Assembly (NCBI GenBank): GCA_023146255.1
Contig: JAGLCJ010000003.1
Location: forward strand, 310,001-374,000
DNA from: Alcanivoracaceae bacterium
GTDB lineage: Bacteria; Pseudomonadota; Gammaproteobacteria; Pseudomonadales; Alcanivoracaceae
DNA length: 64,000 nucleotides
Direction of reading: 5' to 3'
Shown here: positions 32,301 to 41,614 of the stretch, piece by piece
How the letters are laid out: each line of letters opens with the position of its first letter
Numbering within the stretch: position 1 is the stretch's first letter
Made by a program: the position numbers and the translations under genes
The notes under the pieces: generated by a model
Database searches by the model: none
The model's input: the letters and a program-made list of their open reading frames with translations, nothing else
What the model was told of the DNA's origin: nothing

Positions 32301-33677
32301 TCAGATATCAAACTTTCTCATCAGGTCGGCTACATTGGCTGGCGGAGAAGGCAAGCTCTGGCTGGGGATAATGCCCTGCGAGATGCCTTGTGGGGCGAGC
32401 TGGTAGTGAACGGTCAGGGTCTTCACCAGTGTTGCCGGGTCGGCCATGGATGTGCTCGCATACACCGTCGTGCTGGTGCGGCGGTGTCTATTGTAGGTCA
32501 TTGTGGCTCGTCGAATGAGTTGATCGTTTTCCAGTGACAGCTCCACAAATTCCCTCAGGCGAGCATGACCATCATACAGATACTGAGCGTAGCTTGAATT
32601 TCCATAGGTGTAATCCATGAGACGGCCATCATCGTGGTAGCGATACGTCGTGCCATTCACAATGGAATCATCATCAGTGCGAAGCTCGCCATCGTCGCCG
32701 GGCCGGCGCGTACTTGACGCGGTAATATTCCGGTTCTGATCGAAGTGGTAAACGGATTCACTTAGCTCCTTGTTCGGCTCAGAAACCGTTCCGCGGTTAG
32801 TGATCGTTAATGTGCCGACGTGCACATCAATGACACGCTGCTGGTACGAGGTGAGGTAGAAATTCCAGCCTGAGTAAAAGTCTGCCTCGCGGGAGACGCT
32901 TTCGCCGTCGTACTGATAACGGGCAGATTCCTTCAGTGTGCGGCAACTGCGATAGAGCATCAGCTCAACGGCAAGATTCGGGCCGTCTGCACAGCTGTTG
33001 GCCATAATGTCATCAAACCAGTTGGTTTGGGTGAGCTCGATGTCTGTGCTGAGGATACGGCCCTCGTCGTCGAGTGAAATCCGAGTCTCCTGCGTTTGTG
33101 TCAGCGAGGGAGTTTCTACTCCACCACCTAATGTTTTCATCACCTGTGTATCAAGTACCAGATTGCCGTCGCGTACCCGGCTAATAGTGAGCTCATACCC
33201 GCCTGCCGGAAAAGCCGTCTGTGTCGGGCAATATTCGCCGGCACAGCGCGCCTCATATGTCAGGGCGTGGCCATCCAGTGCCGGACAAAGTGTGGTCTCA
33301 TCGTGGGGAAGACCGGCAACCGCCAGGGCAGCACTGCCTGTCGGCGATCGTTGATAGGAAACCAATGGCAGGAAGCGCTGATACGGCAATCCGATCTCAT
33401 CTTCTTCGTAGCGACAGGTCAGAAACGGTGAAGAGATATCGTCTGCAGTACCCCAGAGGCCGTCCTCACCGGGGGTCAGATACTCTGAATCGATCTGTTT
33501 CGGAGTGCTGTAATCAAAACGGATGCGGTAACTGACCGTCTGGGTCTCCGCATCAAAGTAGTCTACCGAGCTGGGCACAACCGGGAGGTCACGTATGCCG
33601 GTACTTGAGTCACCGCCGCACCCGGCAAAGAAGGCGGGAGCAACAAGCCATATCCATCCGTGATAATGCCGTTTCAT
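32301..33677 (-). CDS. Lipoprotein with RHS/YD-like strand repeats
   Basis: A 458-residue protein with signal peptide and lipobox FFAGCGGD. The body contains two Ca-binding-loop-like motifs, TPGEDGLWGTADD (about residues 70-82) and PGDDGELRTDDD, and in the C-terminal half strand repeats reminiscent of RHS/YD proteins (YHFDQNRNITAS, YRYHDDGRLMDYTYG, YLYDGHARLREFVE). There is no toxin domain and it is far shorter than an RHS shell. I do not recognise a family. ATG 33677 follows AGGAG; a longer reading frame lacks a signal peptide. Confidence 0.7.
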   Translation of the reverse strand: MKRHYHGWIWLVAPAFFAGCGGDSSTGIRDLPVVPSSVDYFDAETQTVSYRIRFDYSTPKQIDSEYLTPGEDGLWGTADDISSPFLTCRYEEDEIGLPYQRFLPLVSYQRSPTGSAALAVAGLPHDETTLCPALDGHALTYEARCAGEYCPTQTAFPAGGYELTISRVRDGNLVLDTQVMKTLGGGVETPSLTQTQETRISLDDEGRILSTDIELTQTNWFDDIMANSCADGPNLAVELMLYRSCRTLKESARYQYDGESVSREADFYSGWNFYLTSYQQRVIDVHVGTLTITNRGTVSEPNKELSESVYHFDQNRNITASSTRRPGDDGELRTDDDSIVNGTTYRYHDDGRLMDYTYGNSSYAQYLYDGHARLREFVELSLENDQLIRRATMTYNRHRRTSTTVYASTSMADPATLVKTLTVHYQLAPQGISQGIIPSQSLPSPPANVADLMRKFDI

Positions 33678-33754
33678 CTGGCTGCCGCTCCTTGGGATAC
33701 ACATGCCGTACAGGCAGGAATGATAGTGGAGCTGCCTGACGGGGGAAACCTCTG

Positions 33755-33774
33755 AATAGCACCAAGGTGCTATT
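33755..33774. promoter_or_regulatory. Perfect dyad between divergent lipoprotein genes
   Basis: AATAGCACC-AA-GGTGCTATT has perfect 9-bp arms, 78 bp upstream of the gene at 32301-33677 and 141 bp upstream of the patatin gene. Position and symmetry suggest an operator; the regulator is unknown. Confidence 0.5.
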
Positions 33775-33914
33775 AGTGGGAAAGCATGGCGTCGGGGAGG
33801 TGCGCGGCTAGAGGAGTCGAGATGATATCGTAATGACATTGCCTGTCTTGCGATTTCAGAACAGCTCAGCATACTTCGCCCGATAACAACCAAAACAACC
33901 TCAAGGAAGAAAAT

Positions 33915-36005
33915 ATGAAACGGAGCTTCAACGCCAGTGTGCTGTCTATCGTGCTGTTTGCTTTTCTGGCCGGCTGTACTGGCCACACCCCGCCAAAGCG
34001 TCTGTCCGCACTGACCAAGAACGCAACCAAGTCCGGCCCGGACCTGCAGGCTTCGGATGCTTACCTGCGCGCCCGCTTCTGTCAGGAGCTGCTGCTGCGC
34101 TTTGGTGTGAAGAGCTATGATGAAGATGGGCCTGGCGCGGCATTAACGAATTGTCTGAACGACGACAGTGCCGGGGCATCCTACCCGCGAGACGCATTTT
34201 CGATTGCCCTTTCCGGAGGCGGGACGCGCTCTGCCTCTTTCTCCATGGGTATTCTCAAGGCCCTGAATGAAGCCGGCATGCTTGAGCAGGCGGACGCTAT
34301 TTCATCGGTTTCCGGCGGCGGCTATACCTCCTACTGGCTAATGTCGCAGCGGTTCTACGGAAGCATGTATGTAAACGGGTCTTCGTATCCCGCGGACAGG
34401 AGGCACTACAAGAAAGTACTTGAAGATCTGGAAAGGGCCGGCGCCAATGCTGCGGCTACGTCATTCTGCCAACAGGTTAAGGCGCAATCCGGCGCCCTGA
34501 AGCCATTGTTCCTTTCACGAACCGACGGCGACGTGCTGGACCAGGATGCCTGGCAGCGTCATATCGCGTCGCAGTCTGACATTATCAATTACTCGCAAAA
34601 TGGATTTATACAGCGCCTGGAGACAGGCGGGCTGGTGGCGACACACGTTGTAATGACGCCAATCTACTGGGCCACCGACGGGCTGTTTAATCTTCGCGTT
34701 GTGAATGGTTCGGTCTTCACCAATGCCTATCGAAAGGGGCTGGAGAGGACATATGGGTTGGCTCCGAACGCGGAGCACAATGCTTACGTTGATTACTTTG
34801 ACCATGACGAAAAGCAGTACCTGAATGCCATGAATGGCGCGTTCCTTCGCTGGCGAGAAGCATCCCGGACGGAAGAGCTGCATTTCAAGCAACTGCGCGA
34901 GTTTGCGCTGGCCTACAACACCTGTGCCGATGCCCTTGCCCGCACCGGCGTTTCTGTACCGCCTGTTTCCATGCCGATCATCAACACCAAGCTGAGCCGC
35001 CCGTACAGCTTCTTCTTCAAGGATGACAAAAGCTTTGATATGAAATCACTGGAGAAGAGCATCTTTACCTTTACCCCCGTGCAATGGGGCTCTGCGCACA
35101 CTGACTACCAGCATGAGGAAAAGATGTTTGCGCCGATTCCGTTCTCGAAGGTGGTGGCCACCTCCGGTGCGGCGGTAGACGAAGGGGCAAGAGAGCTGCG
35201 TGGCGTCGGCGACTTTGCCGTGGCGGCAGTGAACATGAACCTCGGCTACAAGGTGCGTAACCCGAAAACCCAGCAGAGTGCCGCCGGCACCGCATGGTAC
35301 TGGACCTACAAGCTGCTCGGCGGCTTCCCGCTCCGCTACATCGTGCCGGAGAAGCACCAGGCCACCTTGCGCCTGAGTGATGGTGGCCATGCGGAGAATC
35401 TGGGGCTCTATTCCCTGATCGAGCGGGGCACCCGGCGAATTCTGGTTGTCGATGCCGAGCACGACCCGGACTACGAGTTTGAAAGCCTGAAACGAATAAA
35501 GGCCAACCTTAAATCGCAGCTCAATATTGAACTGAGCTGCGCTAAAGACGGAGAGCCAGATAACTGCCCGCTGGCCGGAAACTATATGCAGAACCAGGGC
35601 GACGGCGTATTCGAACTGAAAGCATCCGGCTTCCCCTGGCAGGAAGACAGCACGATTATTTACGTCAAACTGTCGGTGGACGAGCGGCTGGTGGCCGATA
35701 ATTTGCCGGCTGTGGACGATGGCAGTGCTTGCTTGCCGTCACTGGCCGGTCTTGATCAAACCGCTTCGGCCTACCCCTGCAATGTTGCCCGCTACTATGA
35801 ATCCGAGCAGGGCCGTAATAATGCCTTCCCGCACAACTCAACGGCGGATGTCTGGTACGGGGAAACCCAGTATGAGGCGTATCGCGATCTGGCTTACTTC
35901 CTTGGTGTGACCAGGGTTAACCCGCTTATCCAGAGCTGGAAGGCTGAGGTAGAGCGGGAAAGGGAGCAGGCCAGAAAGGTTGTTGAGGGTTATCGGAGCC
36001 AGTGA
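33915..36005 (+). CDS. Patatin-like phospholipase lipoprotein
   Basis: A 696-residue lipoprotein (lipobox FLAGC, Cys 21). The catalytic dyad of patatin/cPLA2-like hydrolases is visible: oxyanion hole SGGGTRSASFSMG (100-112), nucleophile Ser in SSVSGGGY (about 133) and Asp in LSDGGHAENLGLYSLIERG (about 488). A further ILVVDAEHDPDYEFESLKRI motif follows the Asp, as in large bacterial patatins. It would act on phospholipids from the outer or inner membrane face. The start is well supported by AAGGAAG. Its end is 3 bases from the convergent gene at 36009. Confidence 0.9.
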   Translation: MKRSFNASVLSIVLFAFLAGCTGHTPPKRLSALTKNATKSGPDLQASDAYLRARFCQELLLRFGVKSYDEDGPGAALTNCLNDDSAGASYPRDAFSIALSGGGTRSASFSMGILKALNEAGMLEQADAISSVSGGGYTSYWLMSQRFYGSMYVNGSSYPADRRHYKKVLEDLERAGANAAATSFCQQVKAQSGALKPLFLSRTDGDVLDQDAWQRHIASQSDIINYSQNGFIQRLETGGLVATHVVMTPIYWATDGLFNLRVVNGSVFTNAYRKGLERTYGLAPNAEHNAYVDYFDHDEKQYLNAMNGAFLRWREASRTEELHFKQLREFALAYNTCADALARTGVSVPPVSMPIINTKLSRPYSFFFKDDKSFDMKSLEKSIFTFTPVQWGSAHTDYQHEEKMFAPIPFSKVVATSGAAVDEGARELRGVGDFAVAAVNMNLGYKVRNPKTQQSAAGTAWYWTYKLLGGFPLRYIVPEKHQATLRLSDGGHAENLGLYSLIERGTRRILVVDAEHDPDYEFESLKRIKANLKSQLNIELSCAKDGEPDNCPLAGNYMQNQGDGVFELKASGFPWQEDSTIIYVKLSVDERLVADNLPAVDDGSACLPSLAGLDQTASAYPCNVARYYESEQGRNNAFPHNSTADVWYGETQYEAYRDLAYFLGVTRVNPLIQSWKAEVEREREQARKVVEGYRSQ

Positions 36006-36008
36006 GTA

Positions 36009-36347
36009 CTAATCGGCTGGGCTGCGAGGCATCCCCATCAGGGATGGCAGCTCGCAGCCTTCCGTGGCCTTTGCATCGGATGGCTTTACGTCCTCCAGTT
36101 CATGCAGGTTCAGATCGTCGCCTTCTTCATCGTGATCATCGAAATAGGCAGTCGGCCAGCCGAGGTCTTCCGGGCGAAAGTGGAGGATGTCGGGCCACAC
36201 TTGGTCGGCGGCGAAGTACTGGAGCAGGGCGGCCTTGACCTGTTCAGGAGTGAGCCCTTTGGGATTGGGGACTACTACGCTGGCGTACTGCTTGTAGTTG
36301 GCGGCATCGCGGTAGAGGTAGTTGATTTCGAGATTCTTGCTGGTCAT
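36009..36347 (-). CDS. Hypothetical accessory protein
   Basis: A 112-residue soluble acidic protein (NYLYRDAANYKQYASVVVPN near the start, DILHFRPEDLGWPTAYFDDH in the middle, then DEEGDDLNLHELED). The ATG at 36347 has AGGAG 8 bases upstream. The pattern resembles small conserved proteins of accessory regions that begin with a LYRDxxNYK motif, but I cannot assign a function. It lies between the patatin gene and the large helicase. Confidence 0.65.
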   Translation of the reverse strand: MTSKNLEINYLYRDAANYKQYASVVVPNPKGLTPEQVKAALLQYFAADQVWPDILHFRPEDLGWPTAYFDDHDEEGDDLNLHELEDVKPSDAKATEGCELPSLMGMPRSPAD

Positions 36348-36533
36348 GGCTGGGCTCCTTGGCTGTCTCTTTGCAAGGCAGCGTGCCCTGGAATCATGCC
36401 CGGTGCCTGGGGGCGATCTCGTAAACTCGTGTAAGACGTTGCCTGGGCGAGGCATCTGTTCTGGCTGTCAGTTATTGATTCAGATGGCGACTTCCGCCAA
36501 CCTGGCCAGTCTGGTTTTTAGCTGGTTATCGGT

Positions 36534-39500
36534 ATGAAGAACGGACTCTACGAGCAGGTTATTGACGAATCTCTGGCCGAACAGTTGGAGCAGATTTCGG
36601 AAGCGGTGTTGCGCGAGGGTTTGGACCCTGCGGACAGCCATATCGTCCTTGCGGAGCATCTGTCAGACCTTATCGCCGCAGCGTTGCGTCGATTGCCGTC
36701 AAAGGATCGCCTGAGTCATCAGCGAGAGTTGGCTAACCAGATCATTCAATTGCTGTCTCGTCAGGACAATGGCCAGAGCCCTGGGAACTCTTTGCCCGAC
36801 GCACTTGAGCGTTTGCTGGCTGTTGGTGCTATCGATATGGTGAAAATGCGCCCTGATACGCCATTAAGTGAAACCAGTCTTTTGACCGGGACTCGGATGG
36901 ATCCCAGTCTCCTCTCTCAGCTCAAGCAGGAGCTGGCTACCGCGGACCGTGTCGATATTCTCTGTTCGTTTATTAAGTGGGGTGGAATCAGCTTGTTGCG
37001 CGATGCTCTGGAGGCATTTACGCAGCGCCCCGGCACGCGCTTGAGAGTGCTTACGACGAGTTATATGGGCGCGACGGATTTACAGGCCGTGAAGGTGCTG
37101 GCGGAATTACCGCAAACGGAAGTGAAGGTTTCTTACGATGTGCACCGTACTCGGCTGCATGCCAAGGCCTACTTGTTTGAACGTGCAACGGGCTTCAGTA
37201 CCGCTTACATTGGCTCGGCCAATCTATCTCGCCCAGCGCTTACCGAAGGACTGGAGTGGACGGTGAAAGTCACCCAGTACGCTGACAGGCCGATCTGGGA
37301 CAAGGTGCTCGCCACCTTCGAAACCTATTGGCAGGACGCGGAATTCGAGTTCTTTGAAGAGGATAGGTTAAGGCTTGCCTTGCAGAAAGAGTCAGGACAG
37401 GGGGCGGACAATCAGAATCTACCTGTTTTTGAATTGCGGCCGTATCAGTTTCAGGAAGAAGTCCTCGATGCACTTGCCTGCGATCGGATCGGCAAGGCGC
37501 CGCCACACCGTCAGTTGGTCGTTGCCGCAACCGGTACGGGCAAGACGATGATCGCGGCTTTCGATTATCGTCGTTTTGTGGCTGATCAAGGTGGTTCCTA
37601 TCCGTCCTTGCTTGTGGTTGCTCATAGGCGGGAGATCCTTCAGCAAACGCTACACACATTCCGGGCGGTGCTGCGGGATCAGAATTTCGGCGCGCTGCTG
37701 GATGGCAATAATGATACTGGTTCTTCTCGACATATTTTTGCAACAGTACAAACTCTGCATCGCCGACAGCTTCCCCAGCAATGGGGTGAAAGTGCTTTTG
37801 ACTACGTTTTGATAGATGAAACGCATCGCTCTGCCGCAGAGAGCTATCAGGGAATTCTCGATGCTCTCAGGCCAACAGTATTACTGGGCTTAACGGCCAC
37901 GCCGGAGAGGACGGATGGCGAGGATGTGCTCAAGTATTTTGGCGACAGAATTGTCAGCGAAATTCGTTTGCCAGACGCGATAGGCCGTCGGCTGGTTGTG
38001 CCATTTCATTATTACGGCGTGGCTGATACTGCGGATATGGATTTTTCACGGCTCACCTGGGAGCGAGGCGGGTATCGTGCCAGTGAAATTGACAAGCTGG
38101 TTACTGGGAACCATGTTCGAGCACAGAATATTGTTGATCAGTGTTGTAAGCGGCTCTTGAATATCCATGAGGCTCGCGGGCTGGGTTTCTGTGTCAGCGT
38201 GGCTCATGCGGAATTTATGGCAGATTTTTTTAATCGTGCAGGTATCCCGGCTTTAGCACTATCTGCAAGTAGTGCGGATGTGGTTCGCGACAGTGCTCGA
38301 CAGCGCCTTCGTCGGGGGGAGATTAACTTTCTGTTTGTAGTGGATATTTACAATGAGGGCGTCGATATTCCAGAAGTGGATGCTGTTCTGTTTCTGCGCC
38401 CGACGGAAAGTCTGACAGTCTTTCTGCAGCAGCTTGGCAGAGGCCTTCGCCTGACCGAGGACAAGGATTACCTAACGGTGCTGGATTTTGTTGGGCAGAT
38501 GCATCGCAAGTTCCGTTTCGACCTGCGTTTGAAAGCCTTGTCTACCAAACCTGAAGCAGATCTTCAGGCTGAGCTGGAAGAAGGTTTTCCTCATCTTCCA
38601 GCAGGTTGTGCGATCCAACTGGAGCGGGTCGCCAGAGAGCGAATTCTTGCCAATATTAAGGAGTCGTTTCTTGCTGGGGCTCAACCATTGGTTGGGAATA
38701 TAGCGGAGTTCGCGGTAGATACAGGCAAGCCATTGACTCTTGCTAACTTCCTTGATCATTACCGGTTGAGCCCGGATGACATTTATCGCCGTGATACCTG
38801 GTCAGCGCTTTGCGTGCGGGCCAGTTTGATAGAGAAGCCCATTGCGGTGGATAACGTCATCTTGGCTAAATGGTTGCGTCGCATTGCCCATGCGGATGAT
38901 GAATTGCGACTGACGCGCTGGCTGCGATGGCTGACCACTGGTGAGGGCAGTGATCCATTGGTGCACGCGTTACTGGTGCCGCTTGTCAAACCGCTAGAGT
39001 TGAATGAGCCAGGAATGATCTGGCAAAGGCTCTGTCAGAGCCCGGATATTCTTGCAGAAGCTCGTGAGCTTATTGCATGGCGCCTGAGTCGTCCGAACTT
39101 GATTCGACATCAGGTTCAGCCAGCTCACACATTACTAGTGCCTCATTCGAGCTACACTCGAGATGAAGTATTAATACTTGCGGGTAACTGGAGTTGGGCG
39201 AATCAGCCTCCGATGCGCGAGGGGGTGCGACACTTGCCGGACAAGAAGCTAGATGTATTTCTTGCCACCATCGAGAAGAACGAGAAGCATTACAGTCCCT
39301 CGACGCTTTACGAGGACTACGCTATCAGCAGCGATCGCTTCCACTGGCAATCCCAGAGCACTACTTCCGAGGATTCCCCCACTGGGCGGCGGTATATCAA
39401 GCATCAAACGATGGGCTATTCACCTTTACTGTTTGTGCGTACCGTGGCGAAGGTTGGTGGATACTCCCAGCCATACTGCTATCTCGGTCCGGTGATCTAT

Positions 39501-39602
39501 GGGGGGCATGAAGGTAGTCGTCCTATGAGCATTACATGGAAACTCGAAATTCCCATGCCGGCTCGTTTGCTTCGTTCGTTTCAGACGCTGGCGGTGGCCT
39601 AG
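36534..39602 (+). CDS. PLD nuclease-SF2 helicase-DUF3427 protein (candidate defence gene)
   Basis: A 1022-residue protein with three modules. A PLD/HKD nuclease-like domain (about 120-270) has RLHAKAYLFE and IGSANLSRPAL. An SF2 helicase (about 300-660) has Walker A AATGTGKT, DETH box (about 427), LTATPERTDGED and motif VI QQLGRGLRL. The C-terminal DUF3427 region (about 860-1010) has HYSPSTLYEDYAISSDRFHW and GYSPLLFVR. Such proteins occur in restriction- and defence-like settings and act on DNA or RNA. It is monocistronic, and codon use is more AT-rich than the flanking core genes, suggesting transfer. All catalytic motifs appear intact. Confidence 0.9.
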   Translation: MKNGLYEQVIDESLAEQLEQISEAVLREGLDPADSHIVLAEHLSDLIAAALRRLPSKDRLSHQRELANQIIQLLSRQDNGQSPGNSLPDALERLLAVGAIDMVKMRPDTPLSETSLLTGTRMDPSLLSQLKQELATADRVDILCSFIKWGGISLLRDALEAFTQRPGTRLRVLTTSYMGATDLQAVKVLAELPQTEVKVSYDVHRTRLHAKAYLFERATGFSTAYIGSANLSRPALTEGLEWTVKVTQYADRPIWDKVLATFETYWQDAEFEFFEEDRLRLALQKESGQGADNQNLPVFELRPYQFQEEVLDALACDRIGKAPPHRQLVVAATGTGKTMIAAFDYRRFVADQGGSYPSLLVVAHRREILQQTLHTFRAVLRDQNFGALLDGNNDTGSSRHIFATVQTLHRRQLPQQWGESAFDYVLIDETHRSAAESYQGILDALRPTVLLGLTATPERTDGEDVLKYFGDRIVSEIRLPDAIGRRLVVPFHYYGVADTADMDFSRLTWERGGYRASEIDKLVTGNHVRAQNIVDQCCKRLLNIHEARGLGFCVSVAHAEFMADFFNRAGIPALALSASSADVVRDSARQRLRRGEINFLFVVDIYNEGVDIPEVDAVLFLRPTESLTVFLQQLGRGLRLTEDKDYLTVLDFVGQMHRKFRFDLRLKALSTKPEADLQAELEEGFPHLPAGCAIQLERVARERILANIKESFLAGAQPLVGNIAEFAVDTGKPLTLANFLDHYRLSPDDIYRRDTWSALCVRASLIEKPIAVDNVILAKWLRRIAHADDELRLTRWLRWLTTGEGSDPLVHALLVPLVKPLELNEPGMIWQRLCQSPDILAEARELIAWRLSRPNLIRHQVQPAHTLLVPHSSYTRDEVLILAGNWSWANQPPMREGVRHLPDKKLDVFLATIEKNEKHYSPSTLYEDYAISSDRFHWQSQSTTSEDSPTGRRYIKHQTMGYSPLLFVRTVAKVGGYSQPYCYLGPVIYGGHEGSRPMSITWKLEIPMPARLLRSFQTLAVA

Positions 39603-40726
39603 CCCGTCAGCTTCATCCATCTCCCCAGCCGTCCATAAACCCCCTCATCCCGCAGCAACTGCATATGGTCCACCCCATGCAGCAGCTCCCGGGTAACGGT
39701 GTGCGATCCCGGATAGTCCTCCGCCAGCGCACTCGCCGGCGTCACCAGCAAATCACTGCGCAGTTTCGTTGCGGTCTTTTCCACCGTGCGGGTGCCGGCA
39801 ATAAAGCAGTGCGCCACGCCTTCCGGTATTGGAATCGGTTCGCGCGGGTCGTGGGTGTGGAAGATGTCGGCGGCGCGTTCGCGGTCGCTGTGTAGCAGGT
39901 TGCCAAAGCGCAGGTCGTGGATGGCGGCAGAGCGCAGGTTGCCTAAGCGGGTCAGCGGTGCGCTCCAGCGAGTGACGTTCAGTAACCGGTTGGCGTAGTT
40001 GCCCAGCCGTTCTGCTTCGGCGCCATGGTGCGGGCTGCCGATGGCGGCCAGATGGGTTGTCTGGCCGGGCCAGCGGTGGCCGGCGTCGCTGGCCTGGTGC
40101 AGGGCGCTGCGGGAAATAAGCCCGCCCATCGAGTGGCCAATCAGCACGATGCGCGAGGCGCCGGTGGTTTCGAGCAGATCCGCCAGCAGGCGGGCGTTAT
40201 CGGCAATCGGCAGGCCGCTGTTGTAGCGCAGCCGGCTGACCCGAAAACCGTCCTTGCGCAGGTCGTCGCTGAAGGCCAGGTGCGCCGGGCTGTGCCAGTA
40301 CTGTTCATGCAGGCACAGGCCGTGGACAAACAGCACCAGCGGCTGGCCAGTAACCGGCGCATCGCCGTGCAGGGACATGCCCAATGCCAGCGGGTTGTTC
40401 TGGCGGGCGAGCAGGTCGCCGAACACGCCGTTGATGGCGGCCTGCACACTCAGGGTCATGGCATCCACTTCGCGCGGCGGTATGCGGTGGCCGGCCATGC
40501 CGATCATGCGCGCCGGCAGCAGGAAGCTGTGCTTCAGCAGGGCGTAAACATGCCGGGCAATGTTGGTTTGGGGTGGCAGCAGGCCAAGCGGCGTGGAGCT
40601 GTGAACTTCCCGATGTACCGTGCCAACGGTATCCGATATTTCGCCCGCCAGTGACAGGCTGAGCTGGGAGATGCCAAGCAGGAAGCGGGCATCGGGAGAG
40701 AATGAGGTGGCATTTAGTGTACGCAT
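39599..40726 (-). CDS. Alpha/beta hydrolase, triacylglycerol-lipase-like
   Basis: A 375-residue protein. LVLFVHGLCLHEQYW gives the oxyanion region (about residue 130), GHSMGGLISRSAL the nucleophile elbow (about 205-217), and GVDHMQLLRD a plausible catalytic His. The N-terminal 120 residues are helical (LLKHSFLLPARMIGMAGHRIPPRE) without a signal peptide. Such PGAP1/LipA-like hydrolases act on esters of long acyl chains. It overlaps the helicase stop by 4 bases tail-to-tail. ATG 40726 has AGGA upstream. Confidence 0.85.
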   Translation of the reverse strand: MRTLNATSFSPDARFLLGISQLSLSLAGEISDTVGTVHREVHSSTPLGLLPPQTNIARHVYALLKHSFLLPARMIGMAGHRIPPREVDAMTLSVQAAINGVFGDLLARQNNPLALGMSLHGDAPVTGQPLVLFVHGLCLHEQYWHSPAHLAFSDDLRKDGFRVSRLRYNSGLPIADNARLLADLLETTGASRIVLIGHSMGGLISRSALHQASDAGHRWPGQTTHLAAIGSPHHGAEAERLGNYANRLLNVTRWSAPLTRLGNLRSAAIHDLRFGNLLHSDRERAADIFHTHDPREPIPIPEGVAHCFIAGTRTVEKTATKLRSDLLVTPASALAEDYPGSHTVTRELLHGVDHMQLLRDEGVYGRLGRWMKLTG

Positions 40727-40928
40727 GTGCACTTTATCCTTGATTGCAGGATGGGGCGCTAGCGCTGATGGGGCCAAAAGGGGAGGACAGGACGCCGTTT
40801 GAAGGCTTACACCAAGGTCACAGATGTATGGCCCGATCTTGGGAGGGCGCTGATGTCTCTCGGGATTTTCGGCTTGTAGAGTCCTGGTGGCGTTCGGCTT
40901 ACATGCTGTACCTGTTCAAATGGTGTTT

Positions 40929-40944
40929 TTAAAAGCGCTTTTAA
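40929..40944. promoter_or_regulatory. Palindrome in the Phd/RelE-like promoter region
   Basis: TTAAAAGCGCTTTTAA is a perfect 16-bp palindrome 65 bp upstream of the antitoxin ATG, with a TAAAAT -10-like hexamer near 40975. It is a good candidate for antitoxin autorepression. Confidence 0.55.
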
Positions 40945-41009
40945 TAGATCTTATAAAGGTGTTTGTTATGGTGCTAAAATCCGGTCCATCAGCCATCCCG
41001 GAGGCCGCC

Positions 41010-41258
41010 ATGACTCACCGCATCCTTGCCGAAATGACCGCCAGCGTATCCGAGTTGAAGAAGAACCCCATGGGTACCGTGGCCGCCGGGGAGGGCTCAC
41101 CTGTGGCCATTCTCAACCGCAACGAGCCGGCCTTTTATTGCGTGCCGGCCCGAGCCTACGAGGCACTGATGGAGCGCCTGGAGGACCTGGAGCTGAATGC
41201 GCTGGCGGATGCTCGCGCCGGGCAGGCGGAGGTCGAGGTTTCTCTGGATGACTTATAA
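41010..41258 (+). CDS. Phd/YefM-family antitoxin
   Basis: An 82-residue protein with the Phd/YefM N-terminal DNA-binding core (ASVSELKKNPMGTVAAGEGSPVAILNRNEPAFYCVPARAYE, read in two parts) and an acidic, probably disordered tail that would wrap the toxin. It binds DNA as a dimer and neutralises its partner. ATG 41010 has GGAGG 7 bases upstream. The toxin gene overlaps its end by 11 bases. Confidence 0.9.
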   Translation: MTHRILAEMTASVSELKKNPMGTVAAGEGSPVAILNRNEPAFYCVPARAYEALMERLEDLELNALADARAGQAEVEVSLDDL

Positions 41259-41541
41259 GTTGCGGTTCAAGGAGGAAGCGCTGAAGGAGTGGGGCCGGCT
41301 GGACAGTGCGGTCAAGGCGCAGTTCAAGAAGAAGCTGGCGGAGCGCCTTGATCATCCGCGGGTGCCGTCGGCGCGGCTGTCGGGGCACTTCTCTGAGCAT
41401 AGGGATCGCTACAAGATCAAACTGCGAAGCCGGGGTTTCCGGTTGGTGTACGAAGTGCGGGATACGGAGCTGGTGGTTGTCGTGGTGGCGGTGGGCAAGC
41501 GCGAACGGGATGCGGTGTATCGGGCGGCGGATCGGCGCTAG
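41248..41541 (+). CDS. RelE/StbE-family toxin
   Basis: A 97-residue RelE/ParE-superfamily protein: LRFKEEALKEWGRLD, FKKKLAERLDHPRVPSARL, YKIKLRSRGFRLVYEV and AVGKRERDAVYRAA. The basic residues on the last strands fit a ribosome-dependent mRNA interferase of the RelE/StbE branch. It is translationally coupled to the antitoxin. Confidence 0.9.
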   Translation: MTYKLRFKEEALKEWGRLDSAVKAQFKKKLAERLDHPRVPSARLSGHFSEHRDRYKIKLRSRGFRLVYEVRDTELVVVVVAVGKRERDAVYRAADRR

Positions 41542-41560
41542 GGGGTGCCCCGTGAGATTG

Positions 41561-41604
41561 AAAGGACCTTAATTGGGGCTTAAAGTACCCACTTAGGGTC
41601 CTTT
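41561..41604. promoter_or_regulatory. Inverted repeat upstream of the MNT-HEPN module
   Basis: AAAGGACC (41561-41568) and GGTCCTTT (41597-41604) are perfect inverted arms, ending just before the start of the nucleotidyltransferase gene. They may be an operator for its winged-helix domain. Confidence 0.45.
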
Positions 41605-41614
41605 TGGAATGATC

